Assembly (NCBI GenBank): GCA_030770535.1
Contig: JASVEC010000056.1
Location: 62,001 to 126,000, forward strand
Origin: Batkoa obscura
Taxonomy: Eukaryota > Entomophthoromycota > Entomophthoromycetes > Entomophthorales > Batkoaceae
Direction: 5' to 3'
Length of the DNA: 64,000 bases
How positions within the stretch are numbered: position 1 is the stretch's first letter; every line of letters starts with the position of its first letter. The notes beneath the pieces were generated by a model that had not been told where the DNA came from, searched no databases, and was given only the letters and a program-made list of their open reading frames with translations. Shown here piece after piece: positions 1 to 11,534 of this stretch. The translations under genes were made by a program, and so were the position numbers.

Positions 1-971
1 TCCATTACCTTGACCTAAACTTGAATTGAATTCTGTATTTTGATTTAATGCTGAATCTCGAATGTCTTTTAAGAAATCAAAAAATAAGATATGAGTGGAT
101 GTTACTACATCTGGATTATTATCTGCTAAGAAACTTAATAAGCCATGTAAAAATTTAGGTAAATGACTAATTAATTCAATTTCTGGTATAGAATTTAATA
201 CAGATAACCAATTAATTAAAAAACTACGAGTTAATGGATTAATTGTTTTAATTCTTTCACTTAATAATGGTATAAATCTTGTTAAACTAAATTGTTGTAA
301 ATTATTTGTATTATCTAATTCATTGTTTTGTTCACTAATAATATCTTTCATTAATCTATCTAATAATAAGGCACCATTCTTTGTTGATGTATCTGGGTCT
401 GAGCTTAATTTAGATAAAGCATCAAATATTTCATTAAAAAATCTTAATACATCTCCTTTTGCTACTTTAGCAATATTATACATTGACTCACAAGCGTAAT
501 ATCGAACTTTAGCTTCTTGATCTGAAAAACAAGCTAATACTGGCGGTATTATATCATCTAGAAAATCATCGACTTGCTAATAAAAAACAATCAATAAAGT
601 TATTAAATAAACTAAGAAATTATAAATTGATTACTGGTCCTAAAGCAATAGAAATAGCAGCTAATCCAATTAAACCCCCATTTTTTTGGTGTGTAAATTG
701 AGAAAATGCAAATTCACGTACTAAATAAGAGGTTATGTTTTTGATTTGTTCCACTTCATCTTGAGAAAATAAATCTTTAATAATACTTATTTATTTTAAT
801 TTAAAAGTAAAATATAAAATAATCAATTAATAATCCTTTCTTATTAATAATAATATTTAATAAATTGTTACTTTACCTCTCGATTTCCAACGCTGATTGT
901 TTACGTCGTTCATACATTTTATCACCTAATCCTCGTAATAAACTACTACTCAATGCTGTTGGGATTTCCAT
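1..971 (-). CDS. VAC14: VAC14-like scaffold of the Fab1/PIKfyve lipid kinase complex, N-terminal part (runs off left edge)
   Basis: Vac14 is a HEAT-repeat scaffold that holds the Fab1 PI3P 5-kinase and Fig4 phosphatase on vacuole/late endosome membranes, controlling PI(3,5)P2. Three exons can be read on the minus strand: 877-971, 635-785 and 576 down to the window edge, with GT-AG introns at 786-876 and 577-634. The translation starts MEIPTALSSSLLRGL, continues GDKMYERRKQSALEIE, and then shows the Vac14 landmarks REFAFSQ, GGLIGLAAISIALG, CFSDQEAKVRYYACES and LLDRLMKDI. These match the known N-terminal HEAT region in order and spacing. About 270 residues are visible; the remaining two thirds, including the Vac14-specific C-terminal domain, lie outside the window. 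The start is the first Met upstream of the conserved block. Exon phases are consistent across both introns. Confidence 0.9.
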
Positions 972-1879
972 TATATTGGATTTTTTATCAATTATAATTT
1001 TTAAAAAAAGCTATGGTTTACTTTTTTTACTACATCATTAAATTTACTTAAATGTTACTATATTTGGTTAAAATCGAAATCATTTGGTCTAAATTAACCA
1101 ATGAAATATCAATGATATACTTAAGTTTATTGTTCTTTATTTAGGGATAGCATTCTCATTATTCTAGCATGTAAGTGATGATTCTAGTTTTAATTAAATG
1201 CTAGTTAATTCATTATTATGTATAATCTTAAATGATATAATAAAAATGGAAAGTTTTATGAATAATATAACAGAATTGTATTTAAAATAGTAGAGGATGG
1301 AAATTATTAAAATATTACTACGATAAATAATATTAATTCGATTATTTTTATGACTAAATTTTTATTAATAGTATGAGACAATTCAACTAACAAGTCATTT
1401 CTCATCATTGTCATTTAATATTATTGATAATCAAAACTTCTCTCTTCCTAGATAAAAGCCTTTTCTTCGAGTCATATTAAAAGATAATTTATTCATCAAT
1501 ATATATACTAATATCCCACACTATAGACTACAATCAACTTTCTCTAATTAAAAAAAGGAGACGAATTAGAGTTAGGAATTGAAGTTGGTTAATATAATTT
1601 TAAAAAATGTGATAAATGAATTGATAATTCAGTTTAAATAAACTTATTAAAATATGCTATGAATTATTATTGAGTTATATTAACAATTTAAAAAATTAAT
1701 AAAAAATTAATAGAAAATTCAAAAATATATTATATTTAATAAAAAGATAAATTTAAAGTTTCAACTTTAAAATTGAAAAAAAATAGACTGTTAAAAATGG
1801 CAAAAGATGAATAATATCTTCTACTAAACTATACAAAATAAACTCCACTTCTAATAATCATAATCCATAATAACCAAAT
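972..1879. other. AT-rich intergenic gap upstream of VAC14 and downstream of BUB2
   Basis: No open frame with recognisable protein content, no RNA gene and no copy of the short inverted-repeat element was seen here. It must contain the VAC14 promoter and the BUB2 3' end. Confidence 0.6.
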
Positions 1880-3571
1880 TTAACTTCGGCTCCTAACTGA
1901 ATGGGACGACATGGACCCTGGTGTATTAGGTGAGAGATGAGAGTCTCTACTTGACGACATGAACGACGAAGTATTAGGCAATGGAGAAGAGAAATTGGAA
2001 GTATTTGGACCATTAATATACCTTTCACAAACGGCTTCATCAAATGGATGAGTAGCTAATTCTTCATAAAGTGGAGCTGATAATTGTTTCACCAAATGAC
2101 GTGTTAATTGAATTACTGGATAAGCTTGTAAATCAGGGAAGGTACGTAACAGTTTAATTGGGCTAAAAACAAAAAAGGTTAATATATCTCATCGATATTC
2201 AAATTTATTAAATTTTACCTTGGACTCATTAATAATTGGTTACGCGTTAACATCAATTGTGATATAGTACAAATTACATTCAAATGAATTCCAAATGCAA
2301 AAAAAAAATCCCATAGTTTTAATAATTCATCCAATGGTGGTGTACAAGCACTTAAAGTTAATATAGCTAATAAAAGGAAAGATTTAATGATTAATAATAT
2401 ATGACAATAAAATAAAATAAAAACTTACAAGCGAATGCATAAATTTCAGCTGTCAAGCCTTTACTTTTTAAATAAAAATACAATTCCGCATCTAACACTT
2501 CTAAACATTTATCCATTAACTAAAAATTAATAAAAATATTACCATCTTCAGTTCTATTAAAAACTTGAAAATATTAGTTACCTTTAAGCCACAATGCACC
2601 CCAATCAATGTTGGTTTAACATAAGTAGGACAATAGTTTTTCAACAATACATTTGATGAAAAGAAGGCATCCACTTCAGGCATAACAAATAAGAATGGGG
2701 CTACTAGAACGTTCATTCCTTGAACATAATCAAATCTCGTTGGAATGGTGCCTAATGGGGCATCAGCTTGAGCTTTCCAAACAATAGCGTTTAAAACTCG
2801 AACTAACATAACCTCTTGGACCCTTTCTAAAAACTTTTTATCGGTAGCTAAAGTTCTAAAAGTATCATTTTTAACTTTATCAAACATAGGGCTAGCCCCT
2901 TTAGCTATATAATGCAAATATTCTCCCGCTGAAAAAGAATAAACTCCCAATAAAGCTTTCCATGTACGACATCGAAGTGAATTGGACTGTGGATATTCCA
3001 TGGAAGTATCTTCTAATGGTATACCAAATTTCAATATATGTAGTCTTAATTCTTGTAGTGAAGTAGCTAAACATTCGGGGGTAGCATGTACTCGATTTAA
3101 TATTTTATTTAATTCTTCACTTGAATTTTGATTTTGTGCGTAAGAAGCTAATGAACTTTTGTTGCTTCTCATATGAGCTAAATTTTGTGGAAAGGAAGGT
3201 GGTGGAAATTTATTTGGCTGTTGGGATGTTGTTTTATATTTATTATTTTTTGGTGGAGTATAGTTACCTGATATTGAACGACGTTGACCTAAATTGATAT
3301 GTATTTGAGGTGACAAGGTGGTAACTAATCCATCTGGTGTAAACGAGGTGATAGGCGGTCTTAATGATGTGTTGCTGCTTGCTCTTCGTAAGATGCGTTG
3401 TTGGCTATTTTGCAAAGGAGCTAATACATCTCGGTTGATTGAAGTAGTAATCAATTCTTGGCGATCTCGAACGTCCACTTCAGACATTCCACTATTGGAA
3501 GAGTTATCCCCAATGGAACTAGTAAAATTACTACCATGACCTCGTTTTTTTCGAATGGGTCGAGCGAACAT
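1880..3571 (-). CDS. BUB2: Bub2/Cdc16-type TBC-domain GTPase-activating protein of the spindle position / septation checkpoint
   Basis: Bub2 (Cdc16 in fission yeast) with Bfa1/Byr4 is the GAP for the small GTPase Tem1/Spg1 at spindle pole bodies, restraining mitotic exit and septation. Exons are 2582-3571, 2429-2519, 2219-2366 and 1880-2162; introns of 56-62 bp keep frame, giving 503 residues. The TBC domain begins near residue 165 and shows KNDTFRTLATD (arginine-finger motif region), DYVQGMNVLVAPF (glutamine finger YxQG), LTAEIYAF and LDELLKLWDFFFAFG, all typical of Bub2 rather than of general Rab-GAPs. Budding-yeast Bub2 is about 306 residues, so this protein carries an extra N-terminal region of about 160 residues rich in Ser, Asn, Gln and basic residues, and a Ser/Pro/Asn-rich tail of about 60 residues ending in SHSVRSRS. 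Both look disordered and phosphorylatable. The gene is divergent from QRI7 across 434 bp. Confidence 0.9.
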
Positions 3572-4005
3572 ATTTATTGAATGAAATTAAGTAAAAATGA
3601 GCTCAAATTTTTTTTTAGATTTGAAATTGATAGTTGGTGAAATCAGCTGATTTTAGGTTTTAATTTTTTTTTAAAAAATCTATTAAAAGAATTAGTGCAT
3701 ACAAAGAAAGACTAATAAAATTGAATGTGTAGATTGTTAATGAAACAATGAAAATATAAAAATTCAAATTTTAACATAAGGAAATTAAAAATAAAGTAAT
3801 TATAAACTTAATATGTTCTATTTTATTTATCTTATTATGTTGAAAAATTTATTAAAAATTCTTTATGAAAGAATAAACTATCATATCTACGCAATTTATT
3901 TGAACTATATTTTCATTAAATTCTTATCATAGTAAAAATTATCTAAACCCCAATTTTACTAAATTTATCTTTTATTATAATTTAAACTCATTCCCATTTA
4001 AAAAA
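3572..4005. promoter_or_regulatory. Bidirectional promoter region between BUB2 and QRI7
   Basis: The two genes diverge with 434 bp between their start codons. The stretch is AT-rich with homopolymer T/A runs near the BUB2 start (about 3610-3680), as in fungal nucleosome-free promoters. No specific binding site was identified. Confidence 0.5.
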
Positions 4006-5369
4006 ATGCCACCAAGGCTCAATCTTGCATTGACAAAATCCATATTTCGACGAAGGCTAACCACTTCGACAATAAAAAAACGATTTACTATCTTGGGTAT
4101 AGAGACCAGCTGTGATGATACTTCATGTGCAATCGTAACTTCGGATGCCGCTATCTTAGCTGAAAGTACCATTTCCCAATACAAAGTTCATGAACCTATG
4201 GGTGGTATTGTACCCAATTTAGCACTGAAGCATCATATCAAAAACTTACCTTACGTAGTAAGTGATGTATTAAAAAAAGCCAATAAAAGTATATCTGATA
4301 TGGATGCTATTGCTTTTACTCGTGGGCCAGGTTTACCATCTTCTTTATCAGTAGGGTTAAATGCTAGTAAAACTTTAGCAGCTGCTTTGAAGTAAATTTA
4401 ATATTTTATTTTATTTAAAATAATTAAGTAATTTAAAGTTAACTTATTTATTTTTATAACAGTAAACCATTGATTGGAGTACACCATATGGTAGGTATTA
4501 GGATAATAATTTTGACCGTGTTATAGCTAATAATAATTAGGAAGCTCATGCATTAACAGTACGTTTAAGTGAATATGAAAAAGTGGAATTTCCATATCTT
4601 TGTTTTTTGATTAGTGGAGGACACACTCAAATAGTAGTTGTTAAGGGAGTTGGAGATTATAAATTATTAGGGGAAACATTAGATGAAAGTATAGGAGAGG
4701 CATATGATAAAGTAGCGAGAGTATTAAGTTTACCATGGAATCAACCAATTGAAAAAGAAGGCTTTTTAGCCAAAGAAAATATTATTGGCGGTGGTCCAGG
4801 GCCAGCTTTAGAAATGAAAGCTAGAAATGGAAATAAGGAGAAATATCAATTTACTATTCCTATGAATGATATGCACCGAAGGAGTTCCATCGCTTTTAGT
4901 TTTTCGGGATTAAGAACCCAGGTATCTACCTTTGTCAAAAATAAAATGGATCAAATAGAAGATAATGATAAAGAACAATTTAAAGCGGATATTGCCGCTT
5001 CTTTTCAATTTACGGTAGTTGAGCACTTAAAACAAAAATTAAGATTAGGGTTTAAAGAATGTGAAAAATTAAATATTCGACCTAAATCCTTGGTTGCTTC
5101 AGGTGGTGTTGCTTCCAACTTAAAAGTTAGAGAAGGGTAATTGTTTATTACTATATGTCTTTTTTTATCTAATCAATACTTTTAGTTTAAATGAAATAGC
5201 TACTGAAAATCAAATCCCGTTATTTTGTCCACCCGCTAGATTATGTACAGATAACGGTGTAATGATAGCTTGGGCTGGTGTAGAAAGATATCAATTAGGT
5301 TTATTTGATGAATATTCTATTGATTTTATACCTAAATGGCCTTTGGAAGATTTAAAAATTAAAAATTAA
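4006..5369 (+). CDS. QRI7: Mitochondrial tRNA t6A threonylcarbamoyltransferase (Qri7/OSGEPL1, TsaD-Kae1 family)
   Basis: Qri7 transfers threonylcarbamoyl from threonylcarbamoyl-AMP to A37 of ANN-decoding mitochondrial tRNAs. Exons are 4006-4391, 4463-4490 (only 28 bp), 4541-5136 and 5186-5369; all introns are GT-AG and the joined frame is 397 residues, the usual size. The first 25 residues are Arg/Lys/Ser/Thr-rich without acids (MPPRLNLALTKSIFRRRL), a mitochondrial presequence. Family motifs follow in order: LGIETSCDDTS, AFTRGPGLPSSLSVG, GVHHMEAHALT carrying the metal-binding HxxxH, FLISGGHTQIV, TLDESIGEAYDKVARVL, SFSGLRT, VASGGVASN and CTDNGVMIAWAG. The HxxxH motif is split by the phase-0 intron between HHM and EAH. 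Presence of the presequence and absence of a kinase fusion favour the mitochondrial paralog over cytosolic Kae1. Confidence 0.93.
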
Positions 5370-5611
5370 TAGACTAAATATAGAAATAAAAATGAAATTA
5401 AACAAGGTAAAAGTTAATTATTTATTTTCATATTAAACTATTAAGTAATCCATTTTGAGATTCAATTTAATAGCATATGGATTTTTTTAGCTTGATTTGA
5501 TTTCACAAACCAATATCAATATTCTTCCACTTAACCTCTTTGATTCACAATTAAATATTTAAAAACTATTAACACATTAAAAGTCTCAATAAATAAAGTC
5601 CATTACTCCTA

Positions 5612-7048
5612 CTATCCAACTTTTCTCTTACATTCCAATGCTTCGATCTCTTTAATAACTAATATTCTTTTTCTTTTATCATCTCCATTTAAATTACTAA
5701 GATTCACTCCCTTATTTTCTTTCATTTTAACTTCACATTCAGGTAATTCAAATAAAAATTCTTCACCAGATTTAGCTTGTATTACATGTTTGGTAAATTT
5801 GTTTTTTAATCGTTTTAGTTTACTATATGTAATACAATTACCTCCCGTAATTACTATTACTATTGTAGATGTTGGCTTAAGTGTAGGAATTAGTTTTGGT
5901 AATAACTCATCATAGATGGGGGCTAAAGCGCAAGCGCTTGCTACCAAAAAATATAAATATAAATATAAATATAAATATATAAACTAAAAATTACCTGCTT
6001 CTACTAAGGTATAATGATCCTCACTAAATCGAATAGCAGCATTAGCTGCCATAGCTTCTGAAATAACCAAAGGTAAAATTGGATGATTTAAAGCTGCTTT
6101 AAAAGCATATGGATTTAAATTAGGATCTGCTAATGATAATACATTATCAAATTCGTAATTATCATTATTTCTTCTTGGTAAATTCATTTCTTTTTTTTTA
6201 CATAATTTATCCGCTTGAATGGCACAATGTAAAGTATCCGTAGTATTTGTTTCCACTGCAATTATAGGCACTAAAAATATTAACCTTTCTTAATTTTTTA
6301 TTTAAAAAAATACTATTTACCTTCTCCCATCTTTGAATCTTCACTAATACCACCAACTATACCCGCCAATAAAGACCCAGTACCAACAGGACATAAAATA
6401 GCATCTGGTATCTTTCCTTTTAATTGGGTTATGATTTCTTTACCAACAGCATTGTAACCTTTAGTAACTAAAGGGTGAGAAGCTTGAGGAAATGGGATCA
6501 TAGTATGGGTCTGTGGACTTCTATCTGGTTTCCATTTAGCATCTGTATTCATTTTAGTTACATATCTTTCAGCTGCTAAATCCGAATTTTCCCAACTCTA
6601 TAAAATTCTTTACTTATTATCATCGTTTATTAAATATTAAACTTACTTCCCCAATCTTAATAACTTTAACTTCCCCTTCTTCTAATTTTTCAATGATATC
6701 TCGATTTGCACAATGTGGCAAGATAGCGGTCAAACTCAGCGGTGGAGGCACTATATTTTTATTCATTTGAAACACCCCTTCATTATAAATTTCTACCGCG
6801 GCTAAACCTGCAAGACATCGATTTGGTGAGCCAGAAATTACCATTTCAATAGGTTCTATGTTGTATGGCGCTCCATTGAGCCTGGCTGATTCCACTACCC
6901 AGTCCATAAGACCACGTATTTTATGAGTTTGACCAGGCAATGTATTTTCCATCTTTAATAATACACGGCAACCTAAAAATTTAGATAATTTGGTAGAATA
7001 GATCAAAGGTGAAGGTTCTAAATAATTATAAATTTGTTTCGTTGTCAT
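5612..7048 (-). CDS. Divergent L-serine/L-threonine dehydratase-like PLP enzyme (fold type II)
   Basis: Exons 6647-7048, 6321-6597, 5995-6270 and 5612-5940 join in frame to 427 residues. The protein has the layout of catabolic serine dehydratases (yeast CHA1, animal SDS): PLP lysine motif GQTHKIRG (about residue 44), a loop equivalent to SSGGNAG, the WENSDLAAERYV and FPQASHPLVTKGYNAVGKEI segments, the phosphate-binding glycine loop VGTGSLLAGI, IAVETNTTDTLHCA, and ITGGNCI near the C-terminal end of the core. In the substrate/asparagine loop it reads ISGSPNRCLAGLAA, which has three extra residues compared with the family consensus, and the tail after residue 370 is a lysine/glutamate-rich extension. 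Reaction expected from the family is PLP-dependent deamination of L-Ser or L-Thr to the 2-keto acid, but the altered loop makes substrate uncertain. The start lies only 33 bp after the stop of the next upstream gene. Confidence 0.82.
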
Positions 7049-7081
7049 TTGTGCTTCTACTTTGTTATTAGCTAAATAATT

Positions 7082-10000
7082 TTATTTTATATTGATTGAA
7101 TTATTATAAAGACTACCTTGTAAATCATGATCATATAAATTAGATTCCTTTAAAGGAACTGGGATAGTTTTATGCTGTGATAGAGTGTCTTCTTTTCTAT
7201 TAGAGGATAAGGTCTCTTTATTAATAGAGTTGTTTTTGACTGCTGGTTTTTTTGGTAAATAAGCCGGTTTATTAATTGCTCTATTTGCTTGTTCAATATT
7301 ATAATCAATCGTTTCTTTGAATTTCATCCAACTTTCAAATTCATCTGATTCTTGATCTGATCCCCTATCATTTCCTTTATCTGTTATCTTATCTTTAATT
7401 TTGGCACCCATCTTTTCCAAACTCTCTTCATTTATCATATCATCATTTAAAATTCTATTATTATCTTGAATCAAATCAGCCAATTCACTCCCTTCTCTTC
7501 TCGAAAAACTAGCACTATTATTAGATAAACTTTTCCTCTCAGAGATACGGCTGCTATTGGCTGATCTATTTTTATCTTTTGAATTATTATGGTTATCCAT
7601 TTTTATTTCTTTAGATGAATTGTACTCTATCGATTTATTAAATTTATTAGATAATTTACTACTTCCTTCAATTATACTTCTAGGTTTAGATAGTTTGTTA
7701 CTCTCAGAATTATCAAGATCACTACTCTTTTCTTTACTAAAATTTTTACCATAAACAAGCATTCCAGTTTTACTTGGGCTTATTAAGCTTTGGCTTTTAT
7801 TAGATATAACACCACTTGTCCTCCTTTTAGAGGCACTAAGACTGGTATCATGATTATGTTGAATCTCTCCAAGACCATTTACTTCATTCACTCCAGTTAT
7901 TCGATTGCCATCAATCATCTCTTTATCACTTGTCATAACATCCCAATTTTGATTTTGATTCTCATGATTTTCATTCAATTCGACTTCCTCCTCTTCTTCA
8001 TATAAATCATTTTTAACTTTTTCCCATTCAATAGCATCCAACTCATCTTGATTTTCGTCACTATTAATAATTGAACCTTCTTCATTCTGTTTTATTTCAT
8101 CTATTTCATCTAAACTATATTCATTATCCTCTTTAAACTTCCTCCACTCAATAGCACTCATCTTTTGTTCATCATCATCACTATCAATACTATTATTATC
8201 TTCAGGATTTACCTGTATCATGTCATTTGGTGGATATTCCTCTTCAATTTCATATTGTATATCATTTTTGTACCTTTCCCATTCTTTAACGTTAAAATTT
8301 AAATGGTCTTCTTCAAGCTTATTTTTATCTTGATAAACATTTCCCTTTGATGGAATTTCAACACTTTTTTCGTGGTTCTTTTTAATATTATAGTCACCTG
8401 CCATATCTTCCAAAATATTACCGCTATTTTCATCCATAGATCGATAATCTACTTTTTTAGATCCAGAAATGTGTTTATGTTTTGATCCATTTCTTGATAT
8501 ATTTTTTAAAGAAGCTTCAGTATAATCAAAATTTATGAAATCACTCATATTGATGCTTTTATTATAATGTTCCAATTTACTTTTTTCATTTACTTTAATG
8601 TGTTCTTTATTATATCGATTATTCTGATGATAATCACTATCATATACGTGTTCTCTCGCCACATCTATTTAGTCTGAATTAATTTGCTATACTTATATAG
8701 TATATTCTATTTACCTATTTCCGCCTGTCCAACTTTGTTTCCTCCTTCAATATCGTACTGATATCTCACTTCTCTCAAATCTGCATGATTATCATGCTGA
8801 GTAGGTGTATTAAAATAAGGTTGTTCTAAGCTAAATAAATCACCAGGTGATTGTTGATATGGATTTTCAGATTGTAAATTATCATATTGATCTGTAGATA
8901 TATGTTCATTATCCACTTCTTCCCCAGGTGCAAAATCAAAGTCGCCCAAATTGGCTTGTGGATCAACTGGAAATGGACTATACCATATATCCGGTCTACG
9001 TGGTGGTAGCGAATAAAATTCATCTGCTCGATATACTGCTTCTTTGTTTTCATAATTAGGTTGGTTATTAGATGGGTTATAAACTTCCATGTTTTGATTA
9101 TTGAAAACTGCAACATTTTGTTGGTCAAAAGTAGATATTTCTTGGTTCATATTATTAGCTATTTCATGTTGATTACCATTTGTATTGATTAAATCTGAGT
9201 TTATACTACCCCTATTATTTTGTGAGGCAACGGATCCTTTTGCGTTCAAATTTTCTTCTTCATTTTCGCTATCAAAAATATTCAACACTTCAATTTGATT
9301 TCCTTTTTTTCCTTTATCTTCTTTTTTCTTCTGACTTGCTGTTGTATTAGAAGTCAAATTCGTGATCTTATTTATAGCCTTATTTGTATTATCGGTCTCT
9401 CTCACATCCCTATCCACATTTTTATTTTGAAATAATTGTGATTCCTTAGTTATAGAAGAGTTTACTTTAGTCCCAAAAACCTCGCTTTCATTTTGGTTCA
9501 AATTCTTAATGGGATTGAATCCATTATTTCTTTTTAAAATTTCCTCTATTACTTTAACTCTTTTCTCTGGGTCATTATCCTCAAAACCATCATTTTTTTT
9601 ACTCAGCTCTGCTTTATTTACAACATTGTTAGGATTTTCTTGTTGATTGTTATAAATCACATCCTTTAATTCTTTTTTTTTCCTTCTTGCTTTTACTTTA
9701 TTCAAATTGTATTGAGTTTTGATTGTATTCTCTTTTTGTAGTGTCCCTTTGGTACTGGTTGGCTCCCTAAATAGGCTTCTTTTATAAACATTTGCTTTTG
9801 CTATCTCATCTGCATCTACAATAACAGTATGATCCTAAATTAAAATCAATAAAATAGGGATAAAGATTAATTTATTGGTTACTTGTAAATGAAATGGAAC
9901 TCCTGGAAGTGGATTTTTAACAGCTAGAATAAAAACATTAATAAATGATAATATAAAAATAGTGATTTTTAAAAAATAAATAAATCTAATCTAAACGACG

Positions 10001-10188
10001 GAAATTATGTTTTATTTAATTTAATACCTACCTGGCTCCTCTTGTACAAGCTGACTTGTATTTTCGAACTTACTACGAAAAACTAACCCACGATTAACAT
10101 CATCTAAAAAGCTATTGCTATCCTTAGGCCCATATAATACATCTTTTAATCGCTTGACCGGGGCTTTTTTATCCCTTTTGCCTTTCAT
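7082..10188 (-). CDS. Large low-complexity Asn/Glu/Lys-rich protein with four W-x-K-x-K motifs, function unknown
   Basis: I do not recognise this gene. Four exons, 10032-10188, 9883-9923, 8715-9834 and 7082-8664, join in consistent phases to 966 residues. The first 90 residues are the most ordered-looking part (MKGKRDKKAPVKRLKDVLYG, then PLPGVPFHLQ and DHTVIVDADEIAKANVYKRS) and may be the conserved domain. The middle has a YSLPPRRPDIWYSPFPVDP block near residue 300. The second half is acidic and Asn/Ser-rich and contains a repeated motif, E-W-x-[KR]-x-K-[ED/N]-[DN], at Trp residues about 568, 613, 653 and 885; the first three lie in units of 40-45 residues preceded by an acidic Ser/Asp patch. 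Composition suggests a disordered nuclear or cytoskeletal scaffold. No membrane segment or signal peptide is visible. Confidence 0.75.
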
Positions 10189-11315
10189 TAGTAAAAATTA
10201 AAATAGTTGATTTTGTAAAGATTAAATTGGTCTTGTAATTTTTATTTTTATTTTAAAACAAATATGAGTTTAATAAAATTGATTGGTTGATGAGGTTTAA
10301 ATTAAGTTTATGAAGATGTAAGAAAAGTAAATTTTGATATGACTTTATTTGGTAAATTGAGATAATGATAGTAGTATAATGGATGTATAACAACTATATT
10401 AGCGATCAGTAGAGGATTGTGGTAGTATTGAATTCATCTGATTAATTATATAAGTATCTTATAATATCTTTTACTAAAACAGTAAGAATTAGATTTCTCC
10501 GCTTTTTTCAAATTATCATATCAAACTTTATCAATTAGCACTATTGTTTATTTATATTATAGTTTTATTATATTCTATATAGCTCTTGACAGAATACAGC
10601 TTGACATTGTATTATATTAATATATGATTTAAACTATTTATATCACCTTTAAAGTTTACAAGTTGCACCTAAATTTTTCCAATAGTAAGTATAATTTAAA
10701 ACTTTGATAAAAAAATACATGTTAGTCATCACAACAATACAAGGATTCCGATGAATTTCACTGCGATCGAATCTTAATGGCTTAGCTTTGTTTAAGTTGG
10801 ACTGCTATTTATAAAATTATAATTCTTAAGTTAAGTTACTTATTTTTTAAATTACGTCAAGATTTAATAATAGAATTTACAAAAATGATATAAAAGCATT
10901 CGTAGTATAATAATATTTTAAATTTTAAATGCTATTGACTAACAACATTGACCAACACAATAGCGTGTAAACAACTATTTGAAGTTGATCTTATTTTGAT
11001 AAATAAAGTTGACGATAAACTTTAATCGATAGGTTGTCATTATAAGCCTAAAATCTTTTTTTGCTCTAGATATTGGTAGAATGCAATCTTAGGGCTTAAG
11101 ATTCCATTATAATTTAATTATAAAGGTTTATTATTAAGTACATTGCTTTTGGTCATTTTGAGATTTAGTCTAAGTATATAATATTCAATCTCTAAAGGCC
11201 AAAGCTCATGTAAAAACAATAATTTAGAATAAAATAATAGCTTTCCTATAGCAAATATTCTTTAAACCGTATAATCTAAAAGAAAGTAAATTTTGTTTAT
11301 TTCAGTAATATAAGT
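10189..11315. other. AT-rich gap with no recognised feature
   Basis: Upstream region of the 966-residue gene followed by featureless AT-rich sequence. No coding relic, RNA gene or inverted-repeat element was recognised. Confidence 0.5.
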
Positions 11316-11534
11316 TTAAGACGAATAGGTAGCTTTAATAAATCTTGAGAATAAAGGCACTTGGTAAAGAGCAGAAAAGATTAAATTTATAACACCACTT
11401 GATTTCTTGGGCTTAGCAGAGGTCACTTCAGAATCATTCTCTCTTTCTTTAGCTGGTAAACTGGATACCAATTCCATACTTAAACATGTAATGACTAACA
11501 AAGTCAATAATAGTAAGTTATAGTTTATTTTCAT
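11316..11534 (-). CDS. Small putative secreted protein, unknown
   Basis: A 72-residue frame starts MKINYNLLLLTLLVITCLSM, a convincing signal peptide (basic n-region, long Leu/Val core), with a possible cleavage site around SSLPA-K. The short mature part is charged (KERENDSEV, KPKKSS) and ends with a second hydrophobic stretch, INLIFSALYQVPLF. There is no cysteine in the mature part and no repeat. It stands alone between two gene-free stretches. It could be a real small secreted or membrane peptide, or the 5' end of a decayed receptor gene like those nearby. Confidence 0.4.
   Translation of the reverse strand: MKINYNLLLLTLLVITCLSMELVSSLPAKERENDSEVTSAKPKKSSGVINLIFSALYQVPLFSRFIKATYSS

Noticed and set aside
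10755-10790. GCGATCGAATCT resembling a Pol III B box
   Set aside because: No matching A box or acceptor/anticodon stems; cannot be folded into a tRNA.
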